Notes under the pieces: model-generated
Told to the model about the DNA's origin: nothing
What the model saw: the letters and a program-made list of their open reading frames with translations, nothing else
The model's database searches: none
Part shown: positions 1 to 9,100 of the stretch, piece by piece
Layout: every line of letters starts with the position of its first letter
Position numbering within the stretch: position 1 is the first letter of the stretch
DNA from: Brevibacterium antiquum
GTDB lineage: Bacteria > Actinomycetota > Actinomycetes > Actinomycetales > Brevibacteriaceae
DNA length: 56,003 nt
NCBI RefSeq assembly: GCF_016107655.1
Contig: NZ_JABASX010000015.1
Span: forward strand, 1 to 56,003
Reading direction: 5' to 3'
Program-made: the position numbers and the translations under genes

Positions 1-2
1 GG

Positions 3-131
3 GAGACAGTGATGCTCAAAGACGGCAGGCCTGCGTGGGTGCCCCCGGCATCGATTGATCCGGCCAGGCGGCCGGTATTGCATGCGAGGTTCGTGGCTCA
101 AGAAGTCATCGACACACTCTTCAACGACTGA
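3..131 (+). CDS. C-terminal end of a protein running in from the left edge (HNH/DUF222-like tail)
   Basis: An open frame enters at the left edge and ends at a TGA at 129-131, giving 42 residues. It contains the stretch WVPPASIDPARRPV. Actinobacterial DUF222 (13E12-type) HNH endonucleases often end with a tryptophan, then a 'PP..IDP..RP' motif a short way after the HNH motif, so I read this as the last part of such a gene. The HNH motif itself would lie outside the window. Coding is supported by the frame staying open from the edge and by plausible composition. The family call is inference from a short motif. The gene converges on the LysR gene that ends at 205. Confidence 0.45.
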   Translation, partial: ETVMLKDGRPAWVPPASIDPARRPVLHARFVAQEVIDTLFND

Positions 132-204
132 TTCAACTTCTGCAGGATCGACTCAATTGCGCATCTGTCTGGTAGGACTTTCACCGAATCAAACCTTCCT
201 GGCT

Positions 205-1104
205 CTACCGGATCACGGCTTCATCGCTGGCGAGTTCACGAAGTGCAGTGATCGCATCGTTGATGACGCCTTGCTGCGGATGGCCCAAATCGCTGAGTGC
301 GTGGACATAGCGAATCGGCTCGGGCGCGGCCAGGGGAATGATGGCCACTCCTTCTGGCAGTTGGTCGATCCCTAGGCGCGGCAGCAAGGTGATGCCCAGA
401 CCGCGGCTGACCATGTGGAGTGCGGCAACGAAGGTATGCGCCTCATGTTTGAAGTGCACCTGAACGCCGGCCCGAGCGCAGGCATCGAAGAGGATTGTTC
501 TGCACGGCCCCTCGCCCTTGTCGTTGTCGATCCACGAGTAGCTCTCAATCTCTGCCAACGAGGCCTCTTTGCGCGTGGCGAGCTCGTGATCCGCTGGTAC
601 GGCGACGACGTACGGATCCTCAAGGAGAAAACTGCTGTTGATCTCGGGCGGGAACGCCGGATCTTTGGTCTCGGTGATGATGATCTGGATGTCGGATCGG
701 TCTTCGTGCCACGCACCCTCATCCAGATTGAGCTGGACTGCCATATGTGGGAATCTGTGCTCGAGGAAAAGGACCAGCTCCGGCATCCATCGGTTGCCCG
801 CGGTGCTGAAGTATCCGATCGAAAGGCGGTCGACTCGGCTGTCCTTCAGATCCATCACGCGCTGCTGCAGGCGGCTTGACGACTCGAGGACGCCATCGAC
901 TTCTCCCATCAGGGCCGAGCCGGTCTCGGTCAGGCACAGGCCCCGGCCGTGCCTCTGGAACAGGGTGAGGCCCATGTCCTGTTCGAGCAGCTTGAGATGG
1001 TGGCTGACGGCCGAAGGTGAAAGTCCGAGGTGCTGTGCCGCTGAGCGTACCGAACCTGTGGCAGCGACCGACTTCAGGGACTGGAGCTGAATGACAGTGC
1101 TCAT
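205..1104 (-). CDS. LysR-family transcriptional regulator
   Basis: LysR-type regulator of about 299 residues. The winged helix-turn-helix is at about residues 5-60, with the typical stretch AAQHLGLSPSAVSHHLKLLE. It is followed by an inducer-binding domain with periplasmic-binding-protein fold. The frame stays open to 1197, but the ATG at 1104 gives the canonical LysR N-terminus (MSTVIQLQSL), so I start there. No Shine-Dalgarno precedes this ATG. The start codon lies inside the left arm of a 37-bp palindrome (1104-1140), which fits a leaderless, autoregulated transcript. It is divergent from an EamA exporter, which is the likely target. The ligand is unknown. Confidence 0.93.
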   Translation of the reverse strand: MSTVIQLQSLKSVAATGSVRSAAQHLGLSPSAVSHHLKLLEQDMGLTLFQRHGRGLCLTETGSALMGEVDGVLESSSRLQQRVMDLKDSRVDRLSIGYFSTAGNRWMPELVLFLEHRFPHMAVQLNLDEGAWHEDRSDIQIIITETKDPAFPPEINSSFLLEDPYVVAVPADHELATRKEASLAEIESYSWIDNDKGEGPCRTILFDACARAGVQVHFKHEAHTFVAALHMVSRGLGITLLPRLGIDQLPEGVAIIPLAAPEPIRYVHALSDLGHPQQGVINDAITALRELASDEAVIR

Positions 1105-1140
1105 TGCACAACTGTACGAAGAATACGTACAGATGTGCAA
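1104..1140. promoter_or_regulatory. 37-bp palindromic operator with back-to-back promoters (LysR/EamA)
   Basis: Two nested perfect inverted repeats share one centre at 1122. The outer arms are TTGCACA (1104-1110) and TGTGCAA (1134-1140). The inner arms are TGTACG (1113-1118) and CGTACA (1126-1131). On the minus strand TTGCAC, 18 nt and TACAGT place the transcription start at about the LysR ATG. On the plus strand TTGCAC, 18 nt and TACAGA point to the EamA gene. The outer arms therefore double as -35 boxes for both directions. A regulator bound here would block both promoters, or bend between them. Seen directly; the assignment to this LysR protein is inference. Confidence 0.7.
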
Positions 1141-1186
1141 TGATGTGCGCTTTTCTTCGATGGTCCAGACAAGAATAATCGAGGTC

Positions 1187-2224
1187 ATGAAGAACAACTC
1201 GGCCAGCGGAGACAGCGCCCAGGCTCAGACGGCGGCAACTCCCGCACAGATTCAGGCGGCTACTCCCGCACTGGCTCAGACGGCGACTCCAGCACAGCAG
1301 CAGACGGCGAGGTCTCCTCGGGCCATGCCGTGGATCGCGGCGCTGTTGACGATGATCTTCTGGGCCTCTTCCTTCGTGGTCATCCGAGATGCGGCTGCTC
1401 ACTACACACCGGGGCCGATGTCGTTGCTGAGAATGGGCGCGGCCGCGGTCGTGCTCTCTGCGTGGATGCTCTTCCGGCGGCCGAAGTTTCCGACCACTAA
1501 GCTGACTTGGATGATCACTCTCATCTGGGGAGTTGCATGGTTCGCCGGATACACGGTGATTCTCAACGCCGCAGAGCGTTCGATAGATGCGGGAACAGCC
1601 GCCATGATCGTGAACATCGCACCGTTGATCGTCGCGATATTTGCGGGACTGTTCCTCGGCGAGGGCCTTCCTGCGAAGCTCATCATCGGAATCGCGGTGT
1701 CCCTGGCAGGCATCGTTCTGATCACGATTGCGAGCTTCTCGGGAGTCGTTACGATCGGCGGTCTTCTGCTCAGTCTGGCAGCCGCCATCCTCTACGCGGC
1801 AAGTGTTCTGCTGCAGAAGCATTTTCTGTCACGTGACGATTCGGTGACTGTCACGTGGACCGGAATCGTGGCTGGAACGATCGCGTGCCTGATCTTCACG
1901 CCTGCCTTGATCACCGAGGTGGCTCACGCGCCAATGGACATCACCATTCAGGTCATCTATCTCGGCGTCGTACCGACTGCGATCGCTTTCAACCTGTGGG
2001 GTTATGCGATTCGCTTTCTGCCCGCTGGGGTGCTGAGCTCCTCGAGCCTGCTCGTTCCCGCGATCGTCGTTGTTCTGGCATGGCTCGCCCTGGGCGAAGT
2101 CCCACCGCCGCTGGCGGCCGTCGGTGGGGTCATGTGCCTCATTGGCGCGGCATTCGCAATTGTCCCGCAGATGCTTCGCTCGTCCGCGAAGCACCTGCTG
2201 CGGACCGAGCAATCACTCGACTGA
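1187..2224 (+). CDS. EamA/DMT-family transporter
   Basis: Ten-helix drug/metabolite transporter of about 345 residues with two EamA repeats. The first begins near 'PWIAALLTMIFWASSFVVI' and the second near 'TWTGIVAGTIACLIF'. The N-terminal 45 residues are a soluble Ala/Gln/Thr-rich repeat (variants of AQTAATPAQ), unusual for the family. I chose the ATG at 1187 because upstream codons overlap the operator palindrome; a GAGG lies just before it. It is divergent from the LysR gene and probably controlled by it. EamA proteins commonly export amino acids, purines or small toxic metabolites. The substrate here cannot be told. Confidence 0.9.
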   Translation: MKNNSASGDSAQAQTAATPAQIQAATPALAQTATPAQQQTARSPRAMPWIAALLTMIFWASSFVVIRDAAAHYTPGPMSLLRMGAAAVVLSAWMLFRRPKFPTTKLTWMITLIWGVAWFAGYTVILNAAERSIDAGTAAMIVNIAPLIVAIFAGLFLGEGLPAKLIIGIAVSLAGIVLITIASFSGVVTIGGLLLSLAAAILYAASVLLQKHFLSRDDSVTVTWTGIVAGTIACLIFTPALITEVAHAPMDITIQVIYLGVVPTAIAFNLWGYAIRFLPAGVLSSSSLLVPAIVVVLAWLALGEVPPPLAAVGGVMCLIGAAFAIVPQMLRSSAKHLLRTEQSLD

Positions 2225-2237
2225 TCGATTCGGCTGC

Positions 2238-3305
2238 TCAGCCCTCGGCTTTGCCCTGCCGCCAGTAGCCCATGAAGGCGATCTGATGACGATCGACACC
2301 GACTTCCTGAACGAGGTAGCGACGCAGTCGCTTGACGGGCCCGGCCTCGCCGGCAATCCAGGCGTAGAACGGACGAGAATCCTTTTGGGTATTGCTCGAG
2401 CTGCCTTGGGCCGCCTGAGTCAGGGCAGTCGGTACGTCCCAGAGGATCGCCTCGTCGATGTTGATGTCCTCGAGTTCGACCGGCCAAATGCTTGCTGTGC
2501 CTGTGTCCGAAACGCCACGCGATTTAACGACTGAAGTGCCGCCCGATGCGATCAACTCAGCGAGGACCTTCTTTTCGGCGAGAGCCGTGTCCTCGACACG
2601 GACAGCATCACGGACGGCTGGTTCGAGCAGTTCCCCGTGATCGGCGTCGCCGCGGGGCAGCCATTCGATCTCGAATCCCACGGGAGCGTCGAGGTCGAGA
2701 ACATCCTCGGCTGTCGGGACTTCGAGGAATGCTTTGCCCTGCGCCCCGGAATCCTTGATGGACTCGAGGATCGAGGCGATGGCAGGGACTGCTGTCTCGT
2801 CGCCGGCGAGCAAGATGTTGTCTGCATCTCCGGGCGCGAATTCGATCCCTGCGGTGGGGCCTTCTGCGTGGCGGGACGGCCCGATGATGTGCAGGCGGTG
2901 GCCGAGCTGCGCGGATTGGGCCCACGCGGCGGCTGGACCCGAATGCCCCTGGCCATCGAAGTGGAGAACCATATCGACAACGAGTTCGCGAACATCTTCG
3001 CGCCACTCGCGCACAGTGTAGGTGCGCATGGCACCTCGGATCGCCGGGTCGATCTGCAACCACGCCTGATACCACGAGAGGCCGGACTCCGGATCCTGTT
3101 CATCGAGGAATCGGAGAAGATCGAACTCGGGTTCCGTCTTGCCCGCAGAAGGGATGATGAGCTTGAACCGCAGGTCGCGCGGATGGCCGCTGACCCCGAA
3201 ATCATCCAGACCCGGGCCGCCGAAGGTGATGCGACGGAACACAGGGCTGAGATCCTCGATCTTGATGACAGTGGCTTCAAAAGCGGCAATGGGTGCTTGT
3301 GGCAC
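2238..3305 (-). CDS. siderophore-interacting protein (FAD-binding ferric-siderophore reductase)
   Basis: Protein of about 355 residues of the ViuB/SIP family, which reduces ferric siderophores in the cytoplasm. The N-terminal FAD-binding domain shows the RTYTVR stretch typical of the flavin site, followed by the SIP NAD(P)H-binding domain (LLAGDETAVPAIASILE). The C-terminal 'FYAWIAGEAGPVKRLRRYL...GVDRHQIAFMGYWRQGKAEG' is characteristic. The C-terminal half carries a longer insertion than in minimal SIPs. The frame opens at 3398, but a GTG at 3305 has AAGGAG six bases upstream and gives VPQAPIAAFEATV, so I use it. It is divergent from the siderophore-binding lipoprotein, with a candidate iron box between them. 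Confidence 0.93.
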   Translation of the reverse strand: MPQAPIAAFEATVIKIEDLSPVFRRITFGGPGLDDFGVSGHPRDLRFKLIIPSAGKTEPEFDLLRFLDEQDPESGLSWYQAWLQIDPAIRGAMRTYTVREWREDVRELVVDMVLHFDGQGHSGPAAAWAQSAQLGHRLHIIGPSRHAEGPTAGIEFAPGDADNILLAGDETAVPAIASILESIKDSGAQGKAFLEVPTAEDVLDLDAPVGFEIEWLPRGDADHGELLEPAVRDAVRVEDTALAEKKVLAELIASGGTSVVKSRGVSDTGTASIWPVELEDINIDEAILWDVPTALTQAAQGSSSNTQKDSRPFYAWIAGEAGPVKRLRRYLVQEVGVDRHQIAFMGYWRQGKAEG

Positions 3306-3413
3306 GGATGCTCCTTCGGTCCCCGTTGCGACGGAGAGCACGGTATGGACGACTGCAGGGCGAAGCTGCCTGCAGCGTGAGTGTACGACCTTCATCAACG
3401 AGTCTACGCCATA

Positions 3414-3435
3414 TTGGTAAGGGTAGCCTCTCCAA
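3414..3435. promoter_or_regulatory. candidate DtxR/IdeR-type iron box
   Basis: The sequence begins TTGGTAAGGGTAGCC and ends CTCTCCAA, an imperfect inverted repeat. It shares the AGG-TAGCCT core and CC..AA flank seen in actinobacterial DtxR/DmdR/IdeR boxes. It lies about 110 bp upstream of the SIP start and 208 bp upstream of the lipoprotein gene, so it could repress both under iron-replete conditions. The match is imperfect and was judged by eye. Confidence 0.4.
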
Positions 3436-3492
3436 ATAATGCTAATGTGTTCACAGCTGGACGGTGTTTGCCTCGTTCACTGGAGGTCAACG

Positions 3493-3570
3493 ATGAGCGA
3501 TCCGCACGAATTGCGCTCTGAACTTCATTCGACATCCACTTCTTCACCTGCGACGGCAACGCCTCGCTGA
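3493..3570 (+). CDS. 25-residue ORF upstream of the siderophore lipoprotein (possible leader)
   Basis: The ATG at 3493 is preceded by GGAGGT (3482-3487), one of the best ribosome sites in the window. It encodes MSDPHELRSELH followed by a Ser/Thr/Ala/Pro-rich end (STSTSSPATATPR) and TGA at 3568-3570. It sits downstream of the candidate iron box and 72 bp before the lipoprotein gene, so it would be the first cistron of that transcript. No similarity to a known family is recognised. It could be a translated leader, a small secreted or regulatory peptide, or a chance ORF. Confidence 0.35.
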   Translation: MSDPHELRSELHSTSTSSPATATPR

Positions 3571-3642
3571 CAGCTATGCCACACCGACAGCAACGCCACA
3601 GTCGACGAAGACTTCATCTCTGACAAACCCGGAAGGTCACCC

Positions 3643-4605
3643 ATGCGCCGCCGCCAACTGCTCGCACTGTCTGCACTCGCCCCATTCGCCCTTGTCGCAT
3701 GCGGCAACCCGGACAGCGAGGCTGCCGCGAGGTCCGGTGATTCAGGATTCTCCTACTCCCCGGAAGGCTATGACGATGTCACCATCACACTGGATCGGCC
3801 GGTCGAACGGATCGCAATGGACTTCTACTCTGCTGCGGCGCTGGCTCCCTATGGAATCAAGCCGGTGGCGGTCTACGGCTTCGGCCAGAATGAGTCACCC
3901 GGAAAATCCTTCGATCAGACGGGAGTCCAGGTCGTCGGCACCGATATGGAACTCGATCTCGAGGCACTTGCGGCGACCAACCCCGATATCGTCATCGCCT
4001 ACGGCAACGAGAAGGGTGACGGCTGGACCTGGTGGGAAGACAAGCTCACGGAGCAGGTAGGCTCGCTGGCCCCATTCGTTCCGGTCAAGCTCTCCGGGGG
4101 AACCCCGGATGACATGTTCGCTCAGTACGCCGCGATTGCACAGGCGCTGGGGAAAGACACTGAAACCGGAGCGATCGCGGAGCAGCGTCAGGAGTTTGAA
4201 GACGCTCGACAGCGCATCCGGGACATCGCCGCCGACAAAGAAGAGCTGACAGTTCTCCTGGCGAACTTCAGCCGCGAGAGCATCTACACCGCCAAAGAAC
4301 TCGGGGTCGCGTCGATGCTCGCCGAGGATGGGCTTCACCTCGTGGGCCCTGATTCGGGAGCAGACAGTAGCTGGGCTGAAGTCTCATGGGAGAAGATCAG
4401 CGACTATCCGTCTGATGTCATGCTCATCCACGATGCCTCGGCCGATTACGAGAACAACCCCATCTTCAAGAGCCTGCTTCCGGTCGAACATGATCAGCTC
4501 GGTACCTGGGACGACAAGCGGGCCTATACCTACGACGGCTACACGAAATGGCTCGGTGAACTCGCGGACGTGCTGGAGGGCGCGAAGGACATCCATAAGG
4601 ACTGA
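3643..4605 (+). CDS. iron-siderophore ABC transporter substrate-binding lipoprotein
   Basis: Protein of 320 residues with an RRRQLL N-terminus, a hydrophobic segment and a lipobox LVAC ending at C20. It is therefore a membrane-anchored lipoprotein facing outward. The mature part has the two-lobed periplasmic-binding fold of the FecB/FepB class III family, with stretches such as 'RIAMDFYSAAALAPYGIKPVAVYG', 'DLEALAATNPDIVIAYG' and a C-terminal 'KWLGELADVL'. GGAAGG precedes the ATG. No permease or ATPase follows, so the partner ABC components must be encoded elsewhere. The divergent SIP-family reductase supports a role in ferric-siderophore uptake. Confidence 0.93.
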   Translation: MRRRQLLALSALAPFALVACGNPDSEAAARSGDSGFSYSPEGYDDVTITLDRPVERIAMDFYSAAALAPYGIKPVAVYGFGQNESPGKSFDQTGVQVVGTDMELDLEALAATNPDIVIAYGNEKGDGWTWWEDKLTEQVGSLAPFVPVKLSGGTPDDMFAQYAAIAQALGKDTETGAIAEQRQEFEDARQRIRDIAADKEELTVLLANFSRESIYTAKELGVASMLAEDGLHLVGPDSGADSSWAEVSWEKISDYPSDVMLIHDASADYENNPIFKSLLPVEHDQLGTWDDKRAYTYDGYTKWLGELADVLEGAKDIHKD

Positions 4606-4701
4606 CCCCCAGATCACCAGGTTGACTCACCGGGGGCCTCGACCGGAGAGGTTAGGCTGAAATGAAGAACCATCTCCAGTCACGAAGCGGAGCGTGAAGG
4701 C

Positions 4702-6033
4702 ATGACCCCACACACAGATTCCGATTCTGAGTTCGATGCCGATGACCCGGTCGTCCGGGCATTGGCGGCAGGTGCGCCGACGACCTGGACCCGTCATGAT
4801 CTGTCCCTCGCCGAGGTGGTTCTGCGAGACATGAAGGTTGATCCTGGCCTCATGCACCGCGCAGCACAGCGTTTCGAGCGATTCGCCCCGTGGTTCGCCG
4901 AAACCTTCCCGGAAACCGCGCCTGCACGGGGAATCATCGAATCCCCGCTCGTCCCTGCCGATGCTGCGCAGGCGGATCTCAACGAGCGCTTCGGTACCGA
5001 ACTGCCCGGCAGACTGTGGCTCAAACGCGACGACGCTCTTCCGATCAGCGGATCGATCAAAGCCCGTGGAGGTTTCCACGAGGTCCTCGAATACGCCGAG
5101 GCGGTCGCCGCCGGCCACGGACTGGACCCGAACGATCCCGCCACTTACAGCGCCGAGGAATTTCATGCGCTCGCCGGAACCCACCGGATCGTCGTCGGCT
5201 CCACCGGAAACCTGGGACTGTCGATCGGCATTCTCAGTGCGGCACTCGGCTTCGCCGCCTCGGTGCACATGTCTGCGGATGCCAGAGAGTGGAAGAAGGA
5301 GCTGCTGCGCAGCCACGGTGTCGACGTGGTCGAACACTCCGGTGACTTCGTGGCAGCAGTAACGGCGGGGCGAGCCTCGGCGGAAGGCGCACCGCGGACG
5401 CATTTCGTCGACGACGAGGACTCGCGCAGCCTTTTCGCCGGCTACTCCGTCGCAGCGCTGCGGCTGAAGGAGCAGTTCGAGTCCGCTGACGTGAGGGTGG
5501 ATGCCGAGCATCCGCTCGTGGTCTACCTGCCATGCGGGATCGGCGGCGGCCCCGGCGGCGTGACCTATGGACTCAAACAAGTCTTCGGTGACGATGTGCA
5601 CTGCATCTTCGTGGAGCCGAGCCAAGCACCCGCCATGTTCCTCGGGGTTCGTACCGGTCTGCACAGCGAGATCTGCGTCCAGGACATCGGCCTCAGCGGG
5701 GCCACGGCCGCCGACGGTTTGGCTGTGGCGCGCCCCTCGCGCTTCATCGGTCCGGTCATCAGCCCGCTGATCTCCGGATTCGCCACTGTCTCCGACGAGG
5801 CCATCAAGGCGGGCGTCGGTGTGCTCCACCAGACCGAAGGGCTCGATGTCGAGCCTTCGGCGACGGCGGGACTGACCGTTCCCTGGCGAACGATGGACCA
5901 CCTCGGCGAGGGGTCGCGCTATGCCGATGCCACTCACTTGGTCTGGGTGACCGGAGGGGCCATGGTGCCCAGCGAGGAGCGCGAACACTATGTGGCTGAG
6001 GGGCTGAACCTGCTGTCGACGATCCAGCCCTGA
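4702..6033 (+). CDS. dsdA: D-serine ammonia-lyase (D-serine dehydratase)
   Basis: PLP-dependent fold-type II enzyme of 443 residues converting D-serine to pyruvate and ammonia. The PLP lysine is K120 in KRDDALPISGSIKARGG, the signature of DsdA. The glycine-rich phosphate-binding loop is 'VVYLPCGIGGGPGGVTYG', and 'GSTGNLGLSIGI' forms the substrate-side loop. Length equals the Escherichia coli enzyme (about 440). GAAGG lies 5-6 bases before the ATG. No DsdX transporter or DsdC regulator is adjacent, so it is probably a single-gene unit. Its last codons are the first unit of a 20-bp tandem repeat that fills the junction with the facing gene. Confidence 0.95.
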   Translation: MTPHTDSDSEFDADDPVVRALAAGAPTTWTRHDLSLAEVVLRDMKVDPGLMHRAAQRFERFAPWFAETFPETAPARGIIESPLVPADAAQADLNERFGTELPGRLWLKRDDALPISGSIKARGGFHEVLEYAEAVAAGHGLDPNDPATYSAEEFHALAGTHRIVVGSTGNLGLSIGILSAALGFAASVHMSADAREWKKELLRSHGVDVVEHSGDFVAAVTAGRASAEGAPRTHFVDDEDSRSLFAGYSVAALRLKEQFESADVRVDAEHPLVVYLPCGIGGGPGGVTYGLKQVFGDDVHCIFVEPSQAPAMFLGVRTGLHSEICVQDIGLSGATAADGLAVARPSRFIGPVISPLISGFATVSDEAIKAGVGVLHQTEGLDVEPSATAGLTVPWRTMDHLGEGSRYADATHLVWVTGGAMVPSEEREHYVAEGLNLLSTIQP

Positions 6034-6100
6034 GCAGTGCCACCCAACCGTGAGTAGAGCGAGCCAGCCCTGACCGGAGCGACCCGGCCCTGATCAGAAG
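6024..6100. repeat. 20-bp tandem repeat (four units) spanning a convergent junction, each unit with TGA
   Basis: Units start at 6024, 6044, 6064 and 6084. Each follows the pattern CC-purine-purine-CC-(C/G)-TGA, with TGA at 6031, 6051, 6071 and 6091. The first TGA is the dsdA stop. In the fourth unit TGATCA carries the + strand TGA and, on the minus strand, the stop of the facing gene (6094-6096). Since 20 is not a multiple of 3, stops fall in all three forward frames. The repeat accounts for essentially the whole 60-bp spacer. Confidence 0.75.
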
Positions 6101-9100
6101 TCGTACGGGTCGCCCTCGATGTTGATCACGACCTTGCCGTCGACGATCTCAGCGGTGCCGTCGACCGAGAACGTCACCGTGTCGTCAAAGGTGTCTGATT
6201 CATCGAAGAACGAGTCGTACTTTCCCGTCACAAACGCCTCGCCTGTCGTCTCTGTCGAGATCGGCCAGGCGGGTCCGCCGTTGGGCCCGGTGGATCCCTC
6301 AGGGTCGAAGTAGCCTTCGCCCGACGGATCGCCCACGATTGCCGTCGGATACGAGGAGATCGACCATTTGATGTTCGTCGCGTCGTAGCTCTCAGCGCTG
6401 TACGAGCCGAAGGGGCAACCATCGGGCTGAGCGACGGTCTTCTTGGCGCAGCTGTCGATGAGAGTCTTGACCTGCTTGTTCACCTCGGTGCGGAAGGCAT
6501 CGGTGGGCTGGGCCGCGAGCAGCGCAGGCTCGTACCCTTCCATGTCGCCTTCCTCGGCGAAGAACGCTCGGGCCTCGATCTCGTCTGCAGATACCAGGTC
6601 GGTCTCTTCGGAGAGCCCGATGGTGTACATTCCCGGGAAAGCGGGAAGGGCGAGGCCGGATTCACTGGTTTCGATATCGATGCCGTTGATCTTGACCTTG
6701 CTCAAACCGGGAGTCTCGACGGAGAGGGAGAAGAGCTCGGGCGCCTGCAGCCTCCAATCGTCGAAGAACAGTGCCTTCTTGCCCGCCTTGTGCAGAGAGA
6801 AACTTGTCGTGCCCTTGCTTCCTCCGACGTCGTAGGTCGCGGTCACTGTCGCCGAGTTCCCGTTGACATCGGCATCTTCGACGGTGACGTCCTTCGGCAG
6901 GGCCTTTGCGGCACCGAGGACGTCGTTCGTCAGCAGCTGCCGCTGCTCGGTGGGCACGTCGACATCGGCCATCTTCAGCGCGCCCTCGGCATCGCCATCG
7001 GAGAGTTCGGAGAAATACTTCTCAACGGCGGCCTCGGGGCTGAACGTGTTCCCGTTGACCTGCGTGACGACGATGAGTGCCGCGACGAATGCGAGTACCG
7101 CCGAGCCGCTGATCACCCCGACCAGAGTCGCCTTCTTCTTGTTGAAGGGTTGGGCAGGTGCGGTTCCGGGAGGTGCGGGCGAGCCGGCCCCTGCATAGGC
7201 ACCGTTCGGGGGAGCGGACATCGGATAGGCAGCACCTGCAGATGGATACGCGCCAGGTTCCGCTGCAGGTGGATAGGCACCAGGGTCTGCGTGCGCCGAG
7301 GGCCCTGACTGCGGGACGCTTGGGTAGGCCGAAGCAGCGGCCCCGGCCCCCGCACCCGCACCAGCAACGGCACCAGCTCCGGCGGCTGGTATGCCGGCTC
7401 CGGCACCACGGCCAGCGACGGCATCTGGATGGATGAGGGGATGGCGTGGTTCGCTCATGCCCAGCGCCTGGCCCCAGTGTGGGTGGACGGCCCGTCCAGC
7501 GAAGAATTTCGCGACGGCCGGAACAGTCAGGACAAGCCGCGGGCCGAGGGTCCTTGACAGAACCTCGATGACAACGCCCCAGAGTGCGAAGAGGAGGAAC
7601 GACCAGGCCAGAGGGCCGACACCGGCGCGGGCGGTGCCGAAGTCGTTGAACATCGTTGCAGCCGCGGCTGAGCCCTCCAGATGGATGCGGAGGGGGACGG
7701 CCAACACGGAGACCAGTCCCCAGATAGCGCAGAACGCCAACGGAATCTTCCACGCAGTGGACCATTGCGCCTTGTCCTCGCCGGCGACTGTCCAATAGGG
7801 ACGGCGAGTCACGGTGGCGACAAGGGTTGCGACAAGGACGGCGGCCACGACCGCCAGCAGCCCGATCCACAGTTGCCCGGGTGCCTCGCGGCTGAAGATG
7901 GTCAGTGACTCCGAGAATCCGCCGGAGTCGAAGCCCATCATGTCTCCCTGAGCCGAGGCGCTGACTCCGCCGAGGTGGACAAGCATGGTGAGGATCAGAC
8001 CCACATTGATGAAGAGCGCTGGAATCGTCTGCCAGGGCAAGTCAAAGGACAGCGGAATGATGAAGACTGCGACGATCGATAGGGCAAGGGTGGCGACGAT
8101 GAGGTGGGTCCACGTCACGAGAATGGGCGGGACGAGCCACCGCAGGAAGGGAGCACCGATGGCCTCGCTGCCCTTGAAGTGCCCGGCGATCCTTGCGCAG
8201 ATGCTGGTGATGAGGACGGTGAGCAGCGGCAGGAAGAACGAACGGACGGTCACGGCGGAGAACTCGAGATCGACCACCCCGCCGCTTTCTGTGATGGAGA
8301 AGCGCGCCGCAAAGATCAGTTCGAGAAGAAGCAGAACGAAAGCCATCGACAAGGTCGTGATCCCGATGCGGATCCAGGTGACGCCGCGATTGGGTGACGG
8401 CGATTTGAGCTCGCTGCGCTTCGTGAACCACCACAGCACACCGATGACGATGATGGTGATGAGCAGCGGTGCTCCCGAGGCGAAGAGGCTGCCCGACGCC
8501 TGACCCATGTCTCCGGCCTGCACGTTGAAGCGGAATACAGCCGAACCGAACAGGGACATTGCCAGCAGGACGAAGGGCAGCGCGTAGCTGATTCCGTCGG
8601 TGTTGAAACCGGTCTCTTCAGCGAGAGTGGTGAAGTCGCTCATCGAGGTGAGCAGCGCCGAGATGATGATCGAGACGATGATTCCAGCCAGCAGGGCCAG
8701 CCCAGGCGGGATCAGGGCGCTGCGCCATGTGGCTCCCTGGCTCAACGCAGACAGGTACTTCGCCGCCGACGGAGACATCTGAGGCTGAGGGTATTGGGGA
8801 GGCTGAGGATAGGGAACTCCTTGCGGCTGACCGCCGAGGTGGCCGCCGGGCTGGCTGCCCATGTGCCCACCGGGTTGGCTGCCGGGGTATCCACTCGGTT
8901 GGCTTCCCGGGAACCCATTCGTCTGATTGCCCGAGTGAGAGTAGTACGAGTTCGGGTCGGGATGCTGCTGCCCGTGGGGAGCACCGTACGCAGGATATGG
9001 CGAGCCCTGGCTAGAGGCAGGGGAGTCCGGGCTCGGGTGGGGTGATCCCATCCCTGGAGAAGGGGATGGAGATGGGGAATGCGCCTGCGGTTCTGAGTCA

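Larger units (their letters stand above)
3306..3642. other. divergent iron-uptake intergenic region
   Basis: The 337-bp gap between the SIP gene and the siderophore-binding lipoprotein holds a candidate DtxR/IdeR-type iron box (3414-3435), a 25-codon ORF with a strong ribosome site (3493-3570) and a second arginine/histidine-rich 15-codon ORF (3576-3623) without a convincing ribosome site. No RNA gene or clear terminator was seen. Confidence 0.5.

Noticed and set aside
719..1822. Long minus-strand open frame (367 codons) across the LysR/EamA region
   Set aside because: It lies antisense to the EamA gene, is rich in Arg/His/Asp as expected for shadow frames in high-GC DNA, and has no ribosome site or family signature.
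4627..5988. 453-codon minus-strand open frame inside dsdA
   Set aside because: Fully antisense to a well-recognised enzyme gene; Arg/Gly/Val-rich without a domain.
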